NCBI GenBank assembly: GCA_028282845.1
Contig: JANQGY010000002.1
Location: 1-64,000, forward strand
DNA from: a bacterium
GTDB lineage: Bacteria; Fidelibacterota; Marinisomatia; Marinisomatales; JAHJCW01
Length of the DNA: 64,000 nucleotides
Direction of reading: 5' to 3'
This document shows positions 27,158 to 36,125 of the stretch, in pieces. The translations under genes were made by a program, and so were the position numbers. Under the pieces are notes generated by a model, which was given only the letters and a program-made list of their open reading frames with translations, made no database searches and was not told the origin of the DNA. Each line of letters begins with the position of its first letter. Position 1 is the first letter of the stretch.

Positions 27158-29071
27158 ATGAGTACAAACCTTCCATATTGTAATAGTTTAACCAAATACG
27201 TGCGGCTGAAAACTCGCGAGGTCAAGGTGGGTAATATCGGCATTGGCGGAGAAAATCCAATCAGGATTCAGTCTATGACAATCACCAATACTTTGGACAC
27301 GGCTGCCACTATCGCTGAAACACTGCGCTTGGTTGAAGCGGGCTGTGAGTTAGTCCGGATTACAACGCCAAGTATTAAGGAAGCCGAAAATTTGCAGAAT
27401 ATTAAAGACGGTTTGCGCCAACAGGGTTGCGAGGTTCCCTTGATTGCCGACATCCATTTCACGCCGAATGCTGCCGAAGTCGCGGCTCAGATCGTTGAAA
27501 AAGTACGCATTAATCCGGGTAATTATACCGACCGAAAAAAGTTCAAAATAGCGGAATATACCGATAAGGCTTATCAGCAGGAAATTGATAAGATCCATAA
27601 AAAAATAACGCCGCTTATCAGAATCTGTAAACGCTATAATACAACCATGCGGATCGGTGTAAATCACGGATCCCTATCCGACAGGATCATGAGTCGCTAT
27701 GGCGATACACCGCTTGGAATGGTTGAATCGGGTTTAGAGTTCGTTAGGATTTGTGAACAAGAAAACTTTCACGATATAGTTCTTTCAATGAAGTCGAGTA
27801 ATCCGATTGTTATGGTGCAAGCCAGTCGGTTATTGGCTGCTAAATTGATTGAACGGGGTACAATTTACCCGATTCATCTTGGAGTAACCGAAGCGGGTGA
27901 GGGGGAAGATGGCAGAATAAAATCCGCGATTGGTATCGGTACTTTGTTAGAGGACGGCATTGGTGATACGATCAGAGTATCGCTTACCGAAAATCCTGAA
28001 AATGAGATTCCGGTTGCGCGGGCAATAGCTCGTCGTCATACGAAAAAATATGATCATACCAAAATCAAAGATATTGATGAAGAGATTGTTGATCCGTATC
28101 AGTTTAAGCGAAGAGATTCCGTTAAAATTGAAAATATCGGAGATAAGAATCCTCCACGGATTATAATTGACCTGAGCCGCTTAGGGGAATTCACTAATGC
28201 TGAGTTTGCCGATATAGGCTATAAACTTCAAAATGATAAGTGGAATTTATCCGATCAAGCTGCCGATTATATTTTTATTGGCAATAATGACATCAATATT
28301 GAAATACCCGGAAGTTTGTCGGTAATTCAAAATATTGCTGAATGGAAGCAACGGGAAAATATTTATCCGTTGTTAATGGAAAATGACTATATCAATGGTA
28401 ATTACCAATTATCGGATAAACTCAATTTTATTATGGTCAATTCAAATAATATTAACGATAAACTGTTTGACAGGCTGGCGGATGATGATACAGTTGTAAT
28501 AGTTTTAGAGACCGATAATAAACATGGTGCCGCCGAACAAAGACGTTTTATATTTGAATTGATCCGGAAAAGAATCAAAAATCCTGTTATAATTAAAAGA
28601 GAATATAAGATTCAGACCGCCAAGGAATTATTGATTGATAGTTCGATTGATGTTGGTTCATTGTTAATTGACGGCTTGATTGATGGTATTTGGTTGGATG
28701 CAATACATTCTCCTCAGGCAATAAATCAAATATCTTTTGGGATTTTACAGGCAACCCGTTCCCGGATCACGAAAACGGAATATATCTCCTGTCCGTCCTG
28801 CGGCAGAACACAGTTTGATCTGCAGGAAATAACGGCAAAAATCCGTAAGGAAACCGAACATTTGAAAGGTGTTAAGATCGGAATTATGGGATGTATTGTG
28901 AATGGTCCCGGTGAAATGGCTGACGCGGACTATGGTTATGTAGGAACCGGAAAAGGCACCATTGCTCTTTATAAAGGACAGGAAGTATTTCGTAGAAATA
29001 TCCCTAGTGAGGAAGCAGTTTCTGCTCTGATTGATTTAATTAAAGAACACGGTGATTGGGTGGAGAAGTGA
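27158..29071 (+). CDS. ispG: 4-hydroxy-3-methylbut-2-enyl diphosphate synthase (large form)
   Basis: A 637-residue IspG that makes HMBPP from MEcPP in the MEP isoprenoid pathway. The TIM-barrel part has 'GGENPIRIQSMTITNTLDT', 'CELVRITTPSIKEAENL', 'IADIHFTPNAA' and 'RIGVNHGSLSDRI'. An extra domain of about 250 residues (about 310-520) separates it from the C-terminal ferredoxin-like domain with the 4Fe-4S ligands Cys545, Cys548 and Cys579 ('SCPSCGRTQ', 'GIMGCIVNGPGEM'). This three-domain form occurs in plants and in Bacteroidota/Chlorobi, supporting the FCB placement. Confidence 0.96.
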   Translation: MSTNLPYCNSLTKYVRLKTREVKVGNIGIGGENPIRIQSMTITNTLDTAATIAETLRLVEAGCELVRITTPSIKEAENLQNIKDGLRQQGCEVPLIADIHFTPNAAEVAAQIVEKVRINPGNYTDRKKFKIAEYTDKAYQQEIDKIHKKITPLIRICKRYNTTMRIGVNHGSLSDRIMSRYGDTPLGMVESGLEFVRICEQENFHDIVLSMKSSNPIVMVQASRLLAAKLIERGTIYPIHLGVTEAGEGEDGRIKSAIGIGTLLEDGIGDTIRVSLTENPENEIPVARAIARRHTKKYDHTKIKDIDEEIVDPYQFKRRDSVKIENIGDKNPPRIIIDLSRLGEFTNAEFADIGYKLQNDKWNLSDQAADYIFIGNNDINIEIPGSLSVIQNIAEWKQRENIYPLLMENDYINGNYQLSDKLNFIMVNSNNINDKLFDRLADDDTVVIVLETDNKHGAAEQRRFIFELIRKRIKNPVIIKREYKIQTAKELLIDSSIDVGSLLIDGLIDGIWLDAIHSPQAINQISFGILQATRSRITKTEYISCPSCGRTQFDLQEITAKIRKETEHLKGVKIGIMGCIVNGPGEMADADYGYVGTGKGTIALYKGQEVFRRNIPSEEAVSALIDLIKEHGDWVEK

Positions 29072-29125
29072 TTTACACGATCTTTTAGATTGAGTCATCA
29101 CATTCGCAACAGAATATCGTAAGTA

Positions 29126-30307
29126 CTAATTGAATCCATTATACTCACAATAAACAAATGATTCGTTTGAATTATATAGATCAAGGGATTTCTGAATGCG
29201 CGGTACAGTAATATCCTGAATAAAATCCTTGTCTTCAATCAAAATAAAAGTGCGGGGGTCATTTTCTTGATTTAGCTCAAGGGTTGCTTGTCCGGTTGTA
29301 CCGGAGCCCGCAAAAAAATCCAATACAATATCGCCGGGCTTGGTTGCTGATTGAATTAACAATTTGATCAGTTTAACCGGTTTAGGATATGTGAAAGGTT
29401 TTTCTCCGTCAAATATATTTTTTATATCAGTGCTACCATCCTTATTAAGAGCAATATTATAAAGAATAGATGATAAATTTCGGCCGCGCTGTACGGGATT
29501 TCCATCTTTGTCATAGTGCAATTTGCCGCGTTGTTCATTCAGATATATTTTATAATATACTTTCCATTTTCTGTTCACTTTTTTAAAGATTATACGATTA
29601 TCATTTAGCCGTTTAAGGAAAGTGGATTGGTTACATTTCCATTGATATTCACCAGCTTCAAGAATACCGCCATCCGGGCATTCTATATCAAAATGTAATC
29701 CCGGACTATCGCTCAAACTGGGATCATTCAAATCCTTTATTTTGTATTTACCGTGAGTTTCCAATTTTTCGTCTTCATATTTATAGGTAGCGATTGTTTT
29801 ATCATCAAGCGGAACTTTATAAATGCCATTCTTATTTTTGCGGTAAGCCAAAATATATTCGTGTTCCACTGCAATATCCTGACTGTCATTGGCACCGCCG
29901 GCTTTCTTCCGCCAAATTAAATTGGTAATGAAATTATCTCTTCCAAAGATCCCGTCGCACAGAACTTTCAGATAAGCATTTTTGCGGTCGTCACAGTGAA
30001 TATAAATAATCCCGTTATCGCTCAGAAAATTACGTGCAAGTTTCAATCGGCTTTCCATAAAATTTAACCATTCAGTATGGCTAACATTGTCCCCATAATT
30101 AAATTTGTTCCCGCCGGTGTTGTAGGGCGGGTCAATGCAAATTAATTTTATTTTATTTTTATAGAAAGGTAAAAGCGTTTCTAATACTACAAGGTTATCG
30201 CCTTTGATCAGTAGATTGTCATTTAAATTAATTGCGCCAAGAGCGATGCTGCCGGCTTTGGAATAACGTTTCCAATTTATAAGATTGTTAGAATCGGCTA
30301 AATTCAT
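29126..30307 (-). CDS. Orphan DNA adenine-N6 methyltransferase, beta class (Mod-like)
   Basis: A 393-residue methyltransferase. Catalytic motif IV 'DPPYNTGG' starts at Asp59 and the SAM motif 'DFFAGSGTTGQATL' is near the C-terminus, an order that defines the beta class and resembles type III Mod subunits. The middle (residues about 130-270) is the target-recognition region. No Res subunit or other restriction gene flanks it, so it may be regulatory or the relic of a system. Its start overlaps the stop of the cupin gene by one base, an odd partner for a restriction enzyme. Confidence 0.9.
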   Translation of the reverse strand: MNLADSNNLINWKRYSKAGSIALGAINLNDNLLIKGDNLVVLETLLPFYKNKIKLICIDPPYNTGGNKFNYGDNVSHTEWLNFMESRLKLARNFLSDNGIIYIHCDDRKNAYLKVLCDGIFGRDNFITNLIWRKKAGGANDSQDIAVEHEYILAYRKNKNGIYKVPLDDKTIATYKYEDEKLETHGKYKIKDLNDPSLSDSPGLHFDIECPDGGILEAGEYQWKCNQSTFLKRLNDNRIIFKKVNRKWKVYYKIYLNEQRGKLHYDKDGNPVQRGRNLSSILYNIALNKDGSTDIKNIFDGEKPFTYPKPVKLIKLLIQSATKPGDIVLDFFAGSGTTGQATLELNQENDPRTFILIEDKDFIQDITVPRIQKSLDLYNSNESFVYCEYNGFN

Positions 30308-30651
30308 TAAAGCTTATTTTTCCAAAAATCAAATGATCTGCCGGGAACAAAAATATCTAATCCTATAGCAATATCATTAGTAGGATTAATTATTTTGTGG
30401 ATTTCATTACTTTCAATAAATACAGTATCTTTTTCGTTCAATAATACCGATTCATTTTCAGTATCAATTTGCAGTTGTCCCTGTAAAACATATAATATTT
30501 GTGAATTGGGATGGCTATGATCCGGCGAAGAATGTTTAGGCGGTTTCTCGAAATGTTCTATCGAAATGATTTTATCATTGCACACACTTTTACGTAGCCA
30601 ACCCTTTTGCGGTTCAATTTTATCAGCCTCGTTAAATCGAATGATTTTCAT
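30307..30651 (-). CDS. Cupin-domain protein
   Basis: A 114-residue single-domain cupin with 'FEKPPKHSSPDHSHPNSQILYVLQGQL' (metal ligands His-x-His and Glu-equivalent Gln) and 'LNEKDTVFIESNEIHKI' (second His). It probably binds a metal and a small ligand or acts as an isomerase/dioxygenase; function unknown. It lies between an SDR gene (8 bases upstream) and the methyltransferase. Confidence 0.82.
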   Translation of the reverse strand: MKIIRFNEADKIEPQKGWLRKSVCNDKIISIEHFEKPPKHSSPDHSHPNSQILYVLQGQLQIDTENESVLLNEKDTVFIESNEIHKIINPTNDIAIGLDIFVPGRSFDFWKNKL

Positions 30652-30659
30652 GGCTTATA

Positions 30660-31445
30660 TCAATAGGCTGATACCATGCCGCCTTCGACCAAAATGTTCT
30701 GTCCGGTGATGTAGGTGTTGGCTTCCGAACTGAGAAAGGTAACCAATTTACCGAACTCTTTGGTTGTTCCGTAACGCTGCAAGGGAATGGATCGGGCATT
30801 CTCGGATTGATATTTATCCAAGGGCATATTCATCTGTGCGGCTTTGACGGAATCAATTTGGTCAACCCGCTTAGTTGCTATCTTGCCGGCTCCGACAACA
30901 TTTACGAGGATATTGTATTTACCGAATTCCTTAGCTAGTGATTTGGTTAGTCCAACGATGCCGGTACGAAATACATTCGACAATAATAAGGTGTCAATGG
31001 CCTGTTTAATAGAAGATGATGTATTATTGACGATCCGTCCGCCGTTTTTCTGCATATCCGGTAGGACTTCACGAATTGCCCGGATGTAACTTAATAAAGT
31101 GAGCTTGAAGGTGGCTTCCCAATCTTCATCGGAAAAATCATCAAAATAACCGGGTTTTGGTCCGCCCGTATTATTAAACAGGGCATAGATCGAACCATTG
31201 ATTTTTCGGGCTTCAGCAATGGTTCTTTTGATATCTGCTACGTTTGTCAGATCGGCAACAACATGGGAGGGATTTGATCCGGTCAATTCAGCAATATATT
31301 TTTTAGTTTCAATCAACTTGGACTCAGTTCTGCCGACAAGCATAACTTTAGCTTGCTCTTTAGCAAATTCGATTGCAACACCTTTACCAATACCGGATCC
31401 GGCAGCTAATACTACCACCGACTTATCTTTTAAATTTAATTCCAT
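30660..31445 (-). CDS. SDR-family oxidoreductase lacking the usual catalytic tyrosine
   Basis: A 261-residue short-chain dehydrogenase-like protein. The dinucleotide motif is 'VVLAAGSGIGKGVAIEFA', and 'NNTGGPKPGYF' and 'NTSSSIKQ' follow. At the active site the YxxxK pattern is replaced by 'LLSNVFRTGIVGLTKSLAKE', with Ser and Arg at the Tyr and Lys positions. A recognised subfamily has this LSN..R pattern; its substrates are poorly known. The C-terminus 'TYITGQNILVEGGMVSAY' is standard. It lies 4 bases upstream of the next stop, in the same run as the M42 peptidase. Confidence 0.87.
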   Translation of the reverse strand: MELNLKDKSVVVLAAGSGIGKGVAIEFAKEQAKVMLVGRTESKLIETKKYIAELTGSNPSHVVADLTNVADIKRTIAEARKINGSIYALFNNTGGPKPGYFDDFSDEDWEATFKLTLLSYIRAIREVLPDMQKNGGRIVNNTSSSIKQAIDTLLLSNVFRTGIVGLTKSLAKEFGKYNILVNVVGAGKIATKRVDQIDSVKAAQMNMPLDKYQSENARSIPLQRYGTTKEFGKLVTFLSSEANTYITGQNILVEGGMVSAY

Positions 31446-31449
31446 TGGA

Positions 31450-32478
31450 TTATCCTAAATAATAAGCTAACAATTTGAGAGTATTCTCAATACCTTCACG
31501 ATGCGTCCGTTCATAGCCGTGTGAGGCTGAAACTCCCGGTCCGATCAAGGCGTGTTTAAGGTCAAATCCGGCTTGCAATGAGGCTTCAACATCGGACCCG
31601 TAGTGTGGATAAATATCAACCGCATAATTCAATTTGTTATCTTTAGCTATTTTGATGAGCTTGGTTGTTACGTCATAATCATAGGGTCCGCCGGAATCTT
31701 TGGCACAAATTGAAACTTTATGTTCATCCGTGCCTAAATCATCGCCAACCGCGCCCATATCAACTGAAATCATCTCCACTGTGTCATCGGGAATTCCCGC
31801 CGATCCACCGTGGCCGACCTCTTCATAAGTCGTGAATAGGAGGTAGGTCTTTCTCTTCAACTTCAATTCACCTGCTGAAACCATCTTTGCCAGGCTGAGC
31901 AGCAGCCCGACGCTTGCTTTATCGTCAAGATGACGACTTTTAATGAATCCGGATGTTGTTACGGTAGTCCGCGGATCAAAGGTAATAAAATCGCCGGGAG
32001 CGATGCCAAGCTGCTCAACTTCCTCTTTTTTACTGACTTTTTCATCAATCACTACTTCAATATTTTTGTCATTGCGTTCGGTTTTCCCTAATTCCGAATT
32101 CACGTGGACAGCCGGATTCTCCATCTGAATTGTTCCGGTGTGTTGCTTGCCAAAGCGTGCATGGATGATACAATTTTCAGCTTCAATATTATTTTCAGGG
32201 AATCCACCGATTTTAGTCAGCCTTAGTCTTCCATTCGATTTAATGGCTCGCACCATAGCTCCCAAGGTATCCACATGCGCCGCTAATACGATCGGGTTGC
32301 CTTTTCCACCAATATCAACAAGTGCGGAATTTTTCCGCGAGATTGCCGGTTTAAAACTCATCCTTTTAAATTCACTGGTTAAGTAGTCAGTCGCTTGTTT
32401 GGTAAATCCACTTGGTGATGGGATTTTGCACAAAGTCTCAATTTGAGTAAGTGCAAAATCTACATATTTCTTTTTCAT
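31450..32478 (-). CDS. M42-family metallo-aminopeptidase
   Basis: A 342-residue dinuclear-zinc aminopeptidase/endoglucanase-like enzyme. Ligands and catalytic residues are visible in 'LAAHVDTLGAMV', 'SRHLDDKASVGLLLS', 'TTYEEVGHGGSAG' (general-base Glu), 'SVDMGAVG' and the late 'LIGPGVSASHGYERTH'. Members form large tetrahedral dodecamers that trim peptides in the cytoplasm. I place the start at ATG 32478; a TTG one codon earlier is possible. Confidence 0.92.
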   Translation of the reverse strand: MKKKYVDFALTQIETLCKIPSPSGFTKQATDYLTSEFKRMSFKPAISRKNSALVDIGGKGNPIVLAAHVDTLGAMVRAIKSNGRLRLTKIGGFPENNIEAENCIIHARFGKQHTGTIQMENPAVHVNSELGKTERNDKNIEVVIDEKVSKKEEVEQLGIAPGDFITFDPRTTVTTSGFIKSRHLDDKASVGLLLSLAKMVSAGELKLKRKTYLLFTTYEEVGHGGSAGIPDDTVEMISVDMGAVGDDLGTDEHKVSICAKDSGGPYDYDVTTKLIKIAKDNKLNYAVDIYPHYGSDVEASLQAGFDLKHALIGPGVSASHGYERTHREGIENTLKLLAYYLG

Positions 32479-32556
32479 CAAAAATTCCTATTATATCTAT
32501 CGGAACTTACTATTTAAGAATAAATGTTAGGAATGTAGTTTACAAAAATTTTTAAG

Positions 32557-33129
32557 TTATAGATTGAGCAGGGTTGTAAATTGTTCCTTTACCACTTGTT
32601 GGAATTTCTCGTAGCTATCGGGAGAGTGCAGATTATTATACGCCAAGAGAAGTCCGATTACAATGTAATTCGCAGTCTGCTTGATCGCGGTCGCTTCTTC
32701 CGCGGTGTAAAAACCTTCATCAATCAAATAGTTCCAGTCTTCGCTGCTAACATTTTCGATAAAATTTAATATCAGGTTTTGTGAATTTTTATTCTTTCCA
32801 AAGTAAGTTAGTTCAAATATGCCCGGATACTGAACAAAATACTTGATATAAGTAAAGTAGATCACTGCCAAGCGTTGTTTGCCTTTGGGAATGTATTGAA
32901 TCGCCGAAGTAATACCTGCTTTATTTTCATTCAGAAATTCGGATATGCAAACCGTGAGTAATTCATTTAGATCTTTAAAGTAATTGTACAATGTGGCATA
33001 GGAATAACCTGCTTTTTCGGCAACATTTCTTACCGATAGATCTCTGATTCCTTCACCGCGCAGGATCTCCATCGCGGCTTGTATAAAATAACCTTTTATC
33101 CGTTCTTCTTGGAGTGGATTTTTATTCAT
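32557..33129 (-). CDS. TetR-family transcriptional regulator
   Basis: A 190-residue regulator with the N-terminal helix-turn-helix 'GIRDLSVRNVAEKAGYSYATLYNYFKDLNELL' and a helical ligand domain. The start is ATG 33129. A perfect 15-bp palindrome lies about 20 bases upstream (33150-33164) and is a good autoregulatory operator. Likely targets are the regulator itself and possibly the adjacent minus-strand genes on either side; the ligand is unknown. Confidence 0.9.
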   Translation of the reverse strand: MNKNPLQEERIKGYFIQAAMEILRGEGIRDLSVRNVAEKAGYSYATLYNYFKDLNELLTVCISEFLNENKAGITSAIQYIPKGKQRLAVIYFTYIKYFVQYPGIFELTYFGKNKNSQNLILNFIENVSSEDWNYLIDEGFYTAEEATAIKQTANYIVIGLLLAYNNLHSPDSYEKFQQVVKEQFTTLLNL

Positions 33130-33149
33130 AATTAACACCTATTAATAAT

Positions 33150-33164
33150 ATTAACAGTGTTAAT
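33150..33164. promoter_or_regulatory. Probable TetR operator
   Basis: A perfect palindrome ATTAACA-G-TGTTAAT just upstream of the TetR-type regulator start, with a further half site ATTAACACC at about 33131. TetR proteins typically bind such palindromes in their own promoter. Confidence 0.6.
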
Positions 33165-33195
33165 TTACAATTAAAGAGGACGTCCTTCAATAACT

Positions 33196-33681
33196 TTATA
33201 GATGCTTTGTCATTTTGCCCAAATTGATCAATTCCGCATTAGTAAAGAAAATGTCTCGGACTGTATCCATGTTGCTCCATAGATATTTGTGTCCCTGCAA
33301 TTGTCTTGTTTTACGCATTCGGCGTTTCAATGCTCTAAGTTCATTTTCGGTAGCTTGTCTCTTTTCGCCAAGGGTACCATATAATTTAATAGCGGGATAA
33401 TCCGAAAATTTATTTTTATAAAGCGATTTAAGCCATAACCATTTACTGCTGTTTACCGCCAATACACAGATATTTTTATTGTGTTTGGAATTTTTTGGTA
33501 AGTTACTGGGGTATCTTTCAAAATAGAAACCGGTTTGGTCATTATTCAGAAACAAAGAACCGATTGGAGTTGTAGTAGGATTGTTGTCCTTATCCACTGA
33601 AGAAATTGAATAATGTAAACTAGTGCCGAAACTTCTTCGAAAATGATTCCTAATCTTAGTCCAATCAGTTCTGATGTCCAT
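33196..33681 (-). CDS. Pyridoxamine-5'-phosphate-oxidase-like FMN-binding protein
   Basis: A 161-residue split-barrel protein. 'SLHYSISSVDKDNNPTTTPIGSLFLNN' and 'FYFERYPSNLPKNSKHNKNICVLAVNSS' resemble the FMN-binding part of the PNPOx-like family. The precise reaction is unknown. It is one base from the upstream membrane gene and is the last of the overlapping operon that runs from 36.5 to 33.2 kb. Confidence 0.7.
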   Translation of the reverse strand: MDIRTDWTKIRNHFRRSFGTSLHYSISSVDKDNNPTTTPIGSLFLNNDQTGFYFERYPSNLPKNSKHNKNICVLAVNSSKWLWLKSLYKNKFSDYPAIKLYGTLGEKRQATENELRALKRRMRKTRQLQGHKYLWSNMDTVRDIFFTNAELINLGKMTKHL

Positions 33682-33682
33682 A

Positions 33683-34159
33683 TTAGCTTTTCTTTGTTAC
33701 CAATGCTACAAGAGCGGAGGTCACAGTACCCATTAATAGTGCACCGACCATACTTTGCATGATGTAACTGCCCATGCTAAAGTAAGTTTCCGCTTGTTCG
33801 CGGGTCATTTTACCGATTTCGACTGTATGGGTGATCACATTATTAAAATAATTTGGTGTGATAAATTCCATTGTTATCCACATACTCAGCGGACTTAAAA
33901 TCACGATTACAACCGTCATTCCTAAACCGGTCAGAAAACCCTGCTTCCAAGTCATCTTTCCATCGAACACCACGGTGCGTTTTTCCCGAAGTGCTAATAC
34001 GACCATTATTATTGCCGGAATCGCAAATAAATTTGTAAGCATCGCGTGTTTAGCGATATGGGTATCATGCCACCCAAGTATTCTTTCTAATACCATCCAT
34101 ATTAAAGTAAATATGGTGAAGATGATACCCCACTTGATCTCGACTGAGAACTTTTTCAT
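33683..34159 (-). CDS. DUF4199-like integral membrane protein
   Basis: A 158-residue protein with four transmembrane helices ('WGIIFTIFTLIWMVLERIL', 'LTNLFAIPAIIMVVLALRE', 'GFLTGLGMTVVIVILSPLSMWI', 'SMVGALLMGTVTSALVALV'). The layout (ERxLG-W-H, then KMTWKQGFLTG) resembles DUF4199, common in Bacteroidota; function unknown. It overlaps the GNAT gene by 4 bases. Confidence 0.7.
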   Translation of the reverse strand: MKKFSVEIKWGIIFTIFTLIWMVLERILGWHDTHIAKHAMLTNLFAIPAIIMVVLALREKRTVVFDGKMTWKQGFLTGLGMTVVIVILSPLSMWITMEFITPNYFNNVITHTVEIGKMTREQAETYFSMGSYIMQSMVGALLMGTVTSALVALVTKKS

Positions 34160-34680
34160 TTTTTACTCCTTTTTGGATTTTCTATAATATAGTATTTGTC
34201 TAAGAAACCATAAAACACAGCATCCTTGACATATCTCAAACCACATTTTAGCAGGACATTTTGAGATGCAATATTTTCAGGATGAGTAACACCCGCTATT
34301 TCATTCAATCCGAGTTTGTTGAAACCATAGTCAATCAGAACCTTGCTCATTTCAGTAGCATAGCCTTTTCCCCAGTACTTTTTGTGCAGGCGGTAACCGA
34401 CCTCGATTTCTTCGGTATTATCCAAATGAGCAAGCTCGAAAAAACCGATATATTCGTCAGTATCCTTCTCGAAGGCTGCCCAAACACCAAGTCCGGGATT
34501 TTCAGAGTAATAAGCAATTAGTTTTTTAATTGATTCTTCAGCTACTTTGATATCAACTCTAGGTGGTCCAATATATTTCATCACATCCGGATCGCTATTC
34601 AATTCAAGAAGCAATTGAGCATCAGTTTTGGTGTATTCTGACAAGTACAGTCTTTTGGACTCAAATATTCTACTTCTCAT
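34156..34680 (-). CDS. GNAT-family N-acetyltransferase (RimJ/RimL-like)
   Basis: A 174-residue acetyltransferase with 'SKRLYLSEYTKTDAQLLLEL' at the start, the acetyl-CoA binding loop 'GYRLHKKYWGKGYATEMSKVL' (Q/RxxGxG/A) and 'IAGVTHPENIASQNVLLKCGL'. It transfers acetyl groups to an amine, in this subgroup often N-terminal or small-molecule amines. It overlaps its neighbours on both sides by 4 bases. Confidence 0.9.
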   Translation of the reverse strand: MRSRIFESKRLYLSEYTKTDAQLLLELNSDPDVMKYIGPPRVDIKVAEESIKKLIAYYSENPGLGVWAAFEKDTDEYIGFFELAHLDNTEEIEVGYRLHKKYWGKGYATEMSKVLIDYGFNKLGLNEIAGVTHPENIASQNVLLKCGLRYVKDAVFYGFLDKYYIIENPKRSKK

Positions 34681-35012
34681 TCTTTCGGAAGATACCTTTT
34701 ATTGTCAGCAAAGAAATCAATGGCCCAAGTTTTTTGTCTGAAAACTGCAGAATGTATAACGCCGTCAGGAATGAAATAGGAATCGCCTTTCTGATAATTT
34801 TTAGTTATTCCGCCAATTGTAAGATCCATATCACCTTCGACTACAATACCCCATTGAGCACAATGTGAATGCTCGGCAACTGCACCGATGGCTTCGATCT
34901 CGAGAAACACAATTTGATGATCAACATTTTGTGATATCCAGCCGTGGACTCCCTCAAAGGGAATATCGGCTTCCGGTAAATTTTTTATAATTTCAGGAAA
35001 AGGTACTTTCAC
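34677..35012 (-). CDS. Cupin-domain protein
   Basis: A 111-residue single cupin with 'AVAEHSHCAQWGIVVEGDMDLTI' and 'YQKGDSYFIPDGVIHSAVF'; the HxH and the later His are the metal ligands (the usual Glu position is Gln). Unknown substrate. It overlaps the adjacent membrane gene by 4 bases. Confidence 0.82.
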   Translation of the reverse strand: MKVPFPEIIKNLPEADIPFEGVHGWISQNVDHQIVFLEIEAIGAVAEHSHCAQWGIVVEGDMDLTIGGITKNYQKGDSYFIPDGVIHSAVFRQKTWAIDFFADNKRYLPKE

Positions 35013-35431
35013 AATTCTTCCTTTTTATTTAATAGAATATAGCAAATTCGCGGAATAAACAATATTGCAATCAATACCAAGAGCCATAATTCACCTGTCC
35101 AAAAATGATAGGTGACGAACATTTCCTCCCAAGATGATTGACGGAAATAATAGCCAAAGGTGAATTCAAAAATAGTAGTAAGGATAACCCATTTGGCACC
35201 AATTATCCAGACATCGAGTTTATTGTATTCCACATTGATATATTTGAAAAATAAATAGATGGCAATGAAGAAAAAAATGATACCGGTGATCGAACTTATT
35301 TGATGAGCCCAATTTCCAACATATGGTTCAAGCAACGGCTTATAGGTTGCTTCTCGAATTACCGCATTGATGATCGCAATGATCAGCAGTACAAACCAAA
35401 ACCACAGGGAATGCAGATGTATCTTCTTCAT
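35009..35431 (-). CDS. Hypothetical four-helix membrane protein
   Basis: A 140-residue protein with four transmembrane helices ('SLWFWFVLLIIAIINAVI', 'SITGIIFFFIAIYLFFKYI', 'IIGAKWVILTTIFEFTFGYYF', 'WLLVLIAILFIPRICYILL'). No family recognised. It lies in the operon with cupin, GNAT and methyltransferase-like genes. Confidence 0.72.
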   Translation of the reverse strand: MKKIHLHSLWFWFVLLIIAIINAVIREATYKPLLEPYVGNWAHQISSITGIIFFFIAIYLFFKYINVEYNKLDVWIIGAKWVILTTIFEFTFGYYFRQSSWEEMFVTYHFWTGELWLLVLIAILFIPRICYILLNKKEEL

Positions 35432-35450
35432 GATGTTAGATATTGTTTCT

Positions 35451-36125
35451 TCATTCCTTATTTACCTTATAGATCTTATAACCTTGCAAAAGATAGATTG
35501 CTGCAAGCAAATAAAGTAAGTAGCCAATCAAATTAAATAATTCGACATCTATGGCGAGTGTAAAAATGATAGCATGAAAAAGTAGCAGAATACCAATGTA
35601 TAATTTCCGATTTTTCTTAGATACTTTAGGAATTAACATCGGGACGCTCTCCATGTAAACTCGGTAAGCTTGACCAAATTTGTCTATCAATAATTGTTCT
35701 TCGTAGCGTGAGATATAATAATAGAATATGATGATCAATATCAGCAGTCCCAACGATATGACTGAACCGGTGGTAAAAACAAAACCTAAATACATTAATA
35801 TCACTCCAAAATAAACCGGATGACGCGAATATTTAAAAGGACCCGATTCGATGACGATCGGTTTTTCACGAATTTCACCAAACACCGCTCTTAAGCCATT
35901 GCGCGTTAGTAAAAAACCGCCAACTATGTTTAAGGCGGCAATCGCCCATCGCATTCCGGGCGCGATAACATCTTGCAGGAATAGTGAATATTTTAAGAAA
36001 AATGAATCGGCTGCCCAAACTATCATAAATACGATGAAAAAGATCAGTTGAACCAAATCACCGAGTGGATGTTCACCGGCAATATCGGGTCGGTCATTAT
36101 GACCTACATGATTTATCTTACTCAT
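35451..36125 (-). CDS. Isoprenylcysteine carboxyl methyltransferase (ICMT)-like membrane methyltransferase
   Basis: A 224-residue membrane protein; start at ATG 36125, overlapping the upstream stop in an ATGA. The cofactor region is clear: 'GPFKYSRHPVYFGVILMYLGFVF' and 'SRYEEQLLIDKFGQAYRVYMESVPMLIP', the RHPxY...EExxLxxxFGxxYxxY signature of ICMT/NnrU/PEMT-type SAM-dependent methyltransferases. There are further helices at both ends. It probably methylates a lipid or lipid-like substrate in the membrane. Confidence 0.85.
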   Translation of the reverse strand: MSKINHVGHNDRPDIAGEHPLGDLVQLIFFIVFMIVWAADSFFLKYSLFLQDVIAPGMRWAIAALNIVGGFLLTRNGLRAVFGEIREKPIVIESGPFKYSRHPVYFGVILMYLGFVFTTGSVISLGLLILIIIFYYYISRYEEQLLIDKFGQAYRVYMESVPMLIPKVSKKNRKLYIGILLLFHAIIFTLAIDVELFNLIGYLLYLLAAIYLLQGYKIYKVNKE

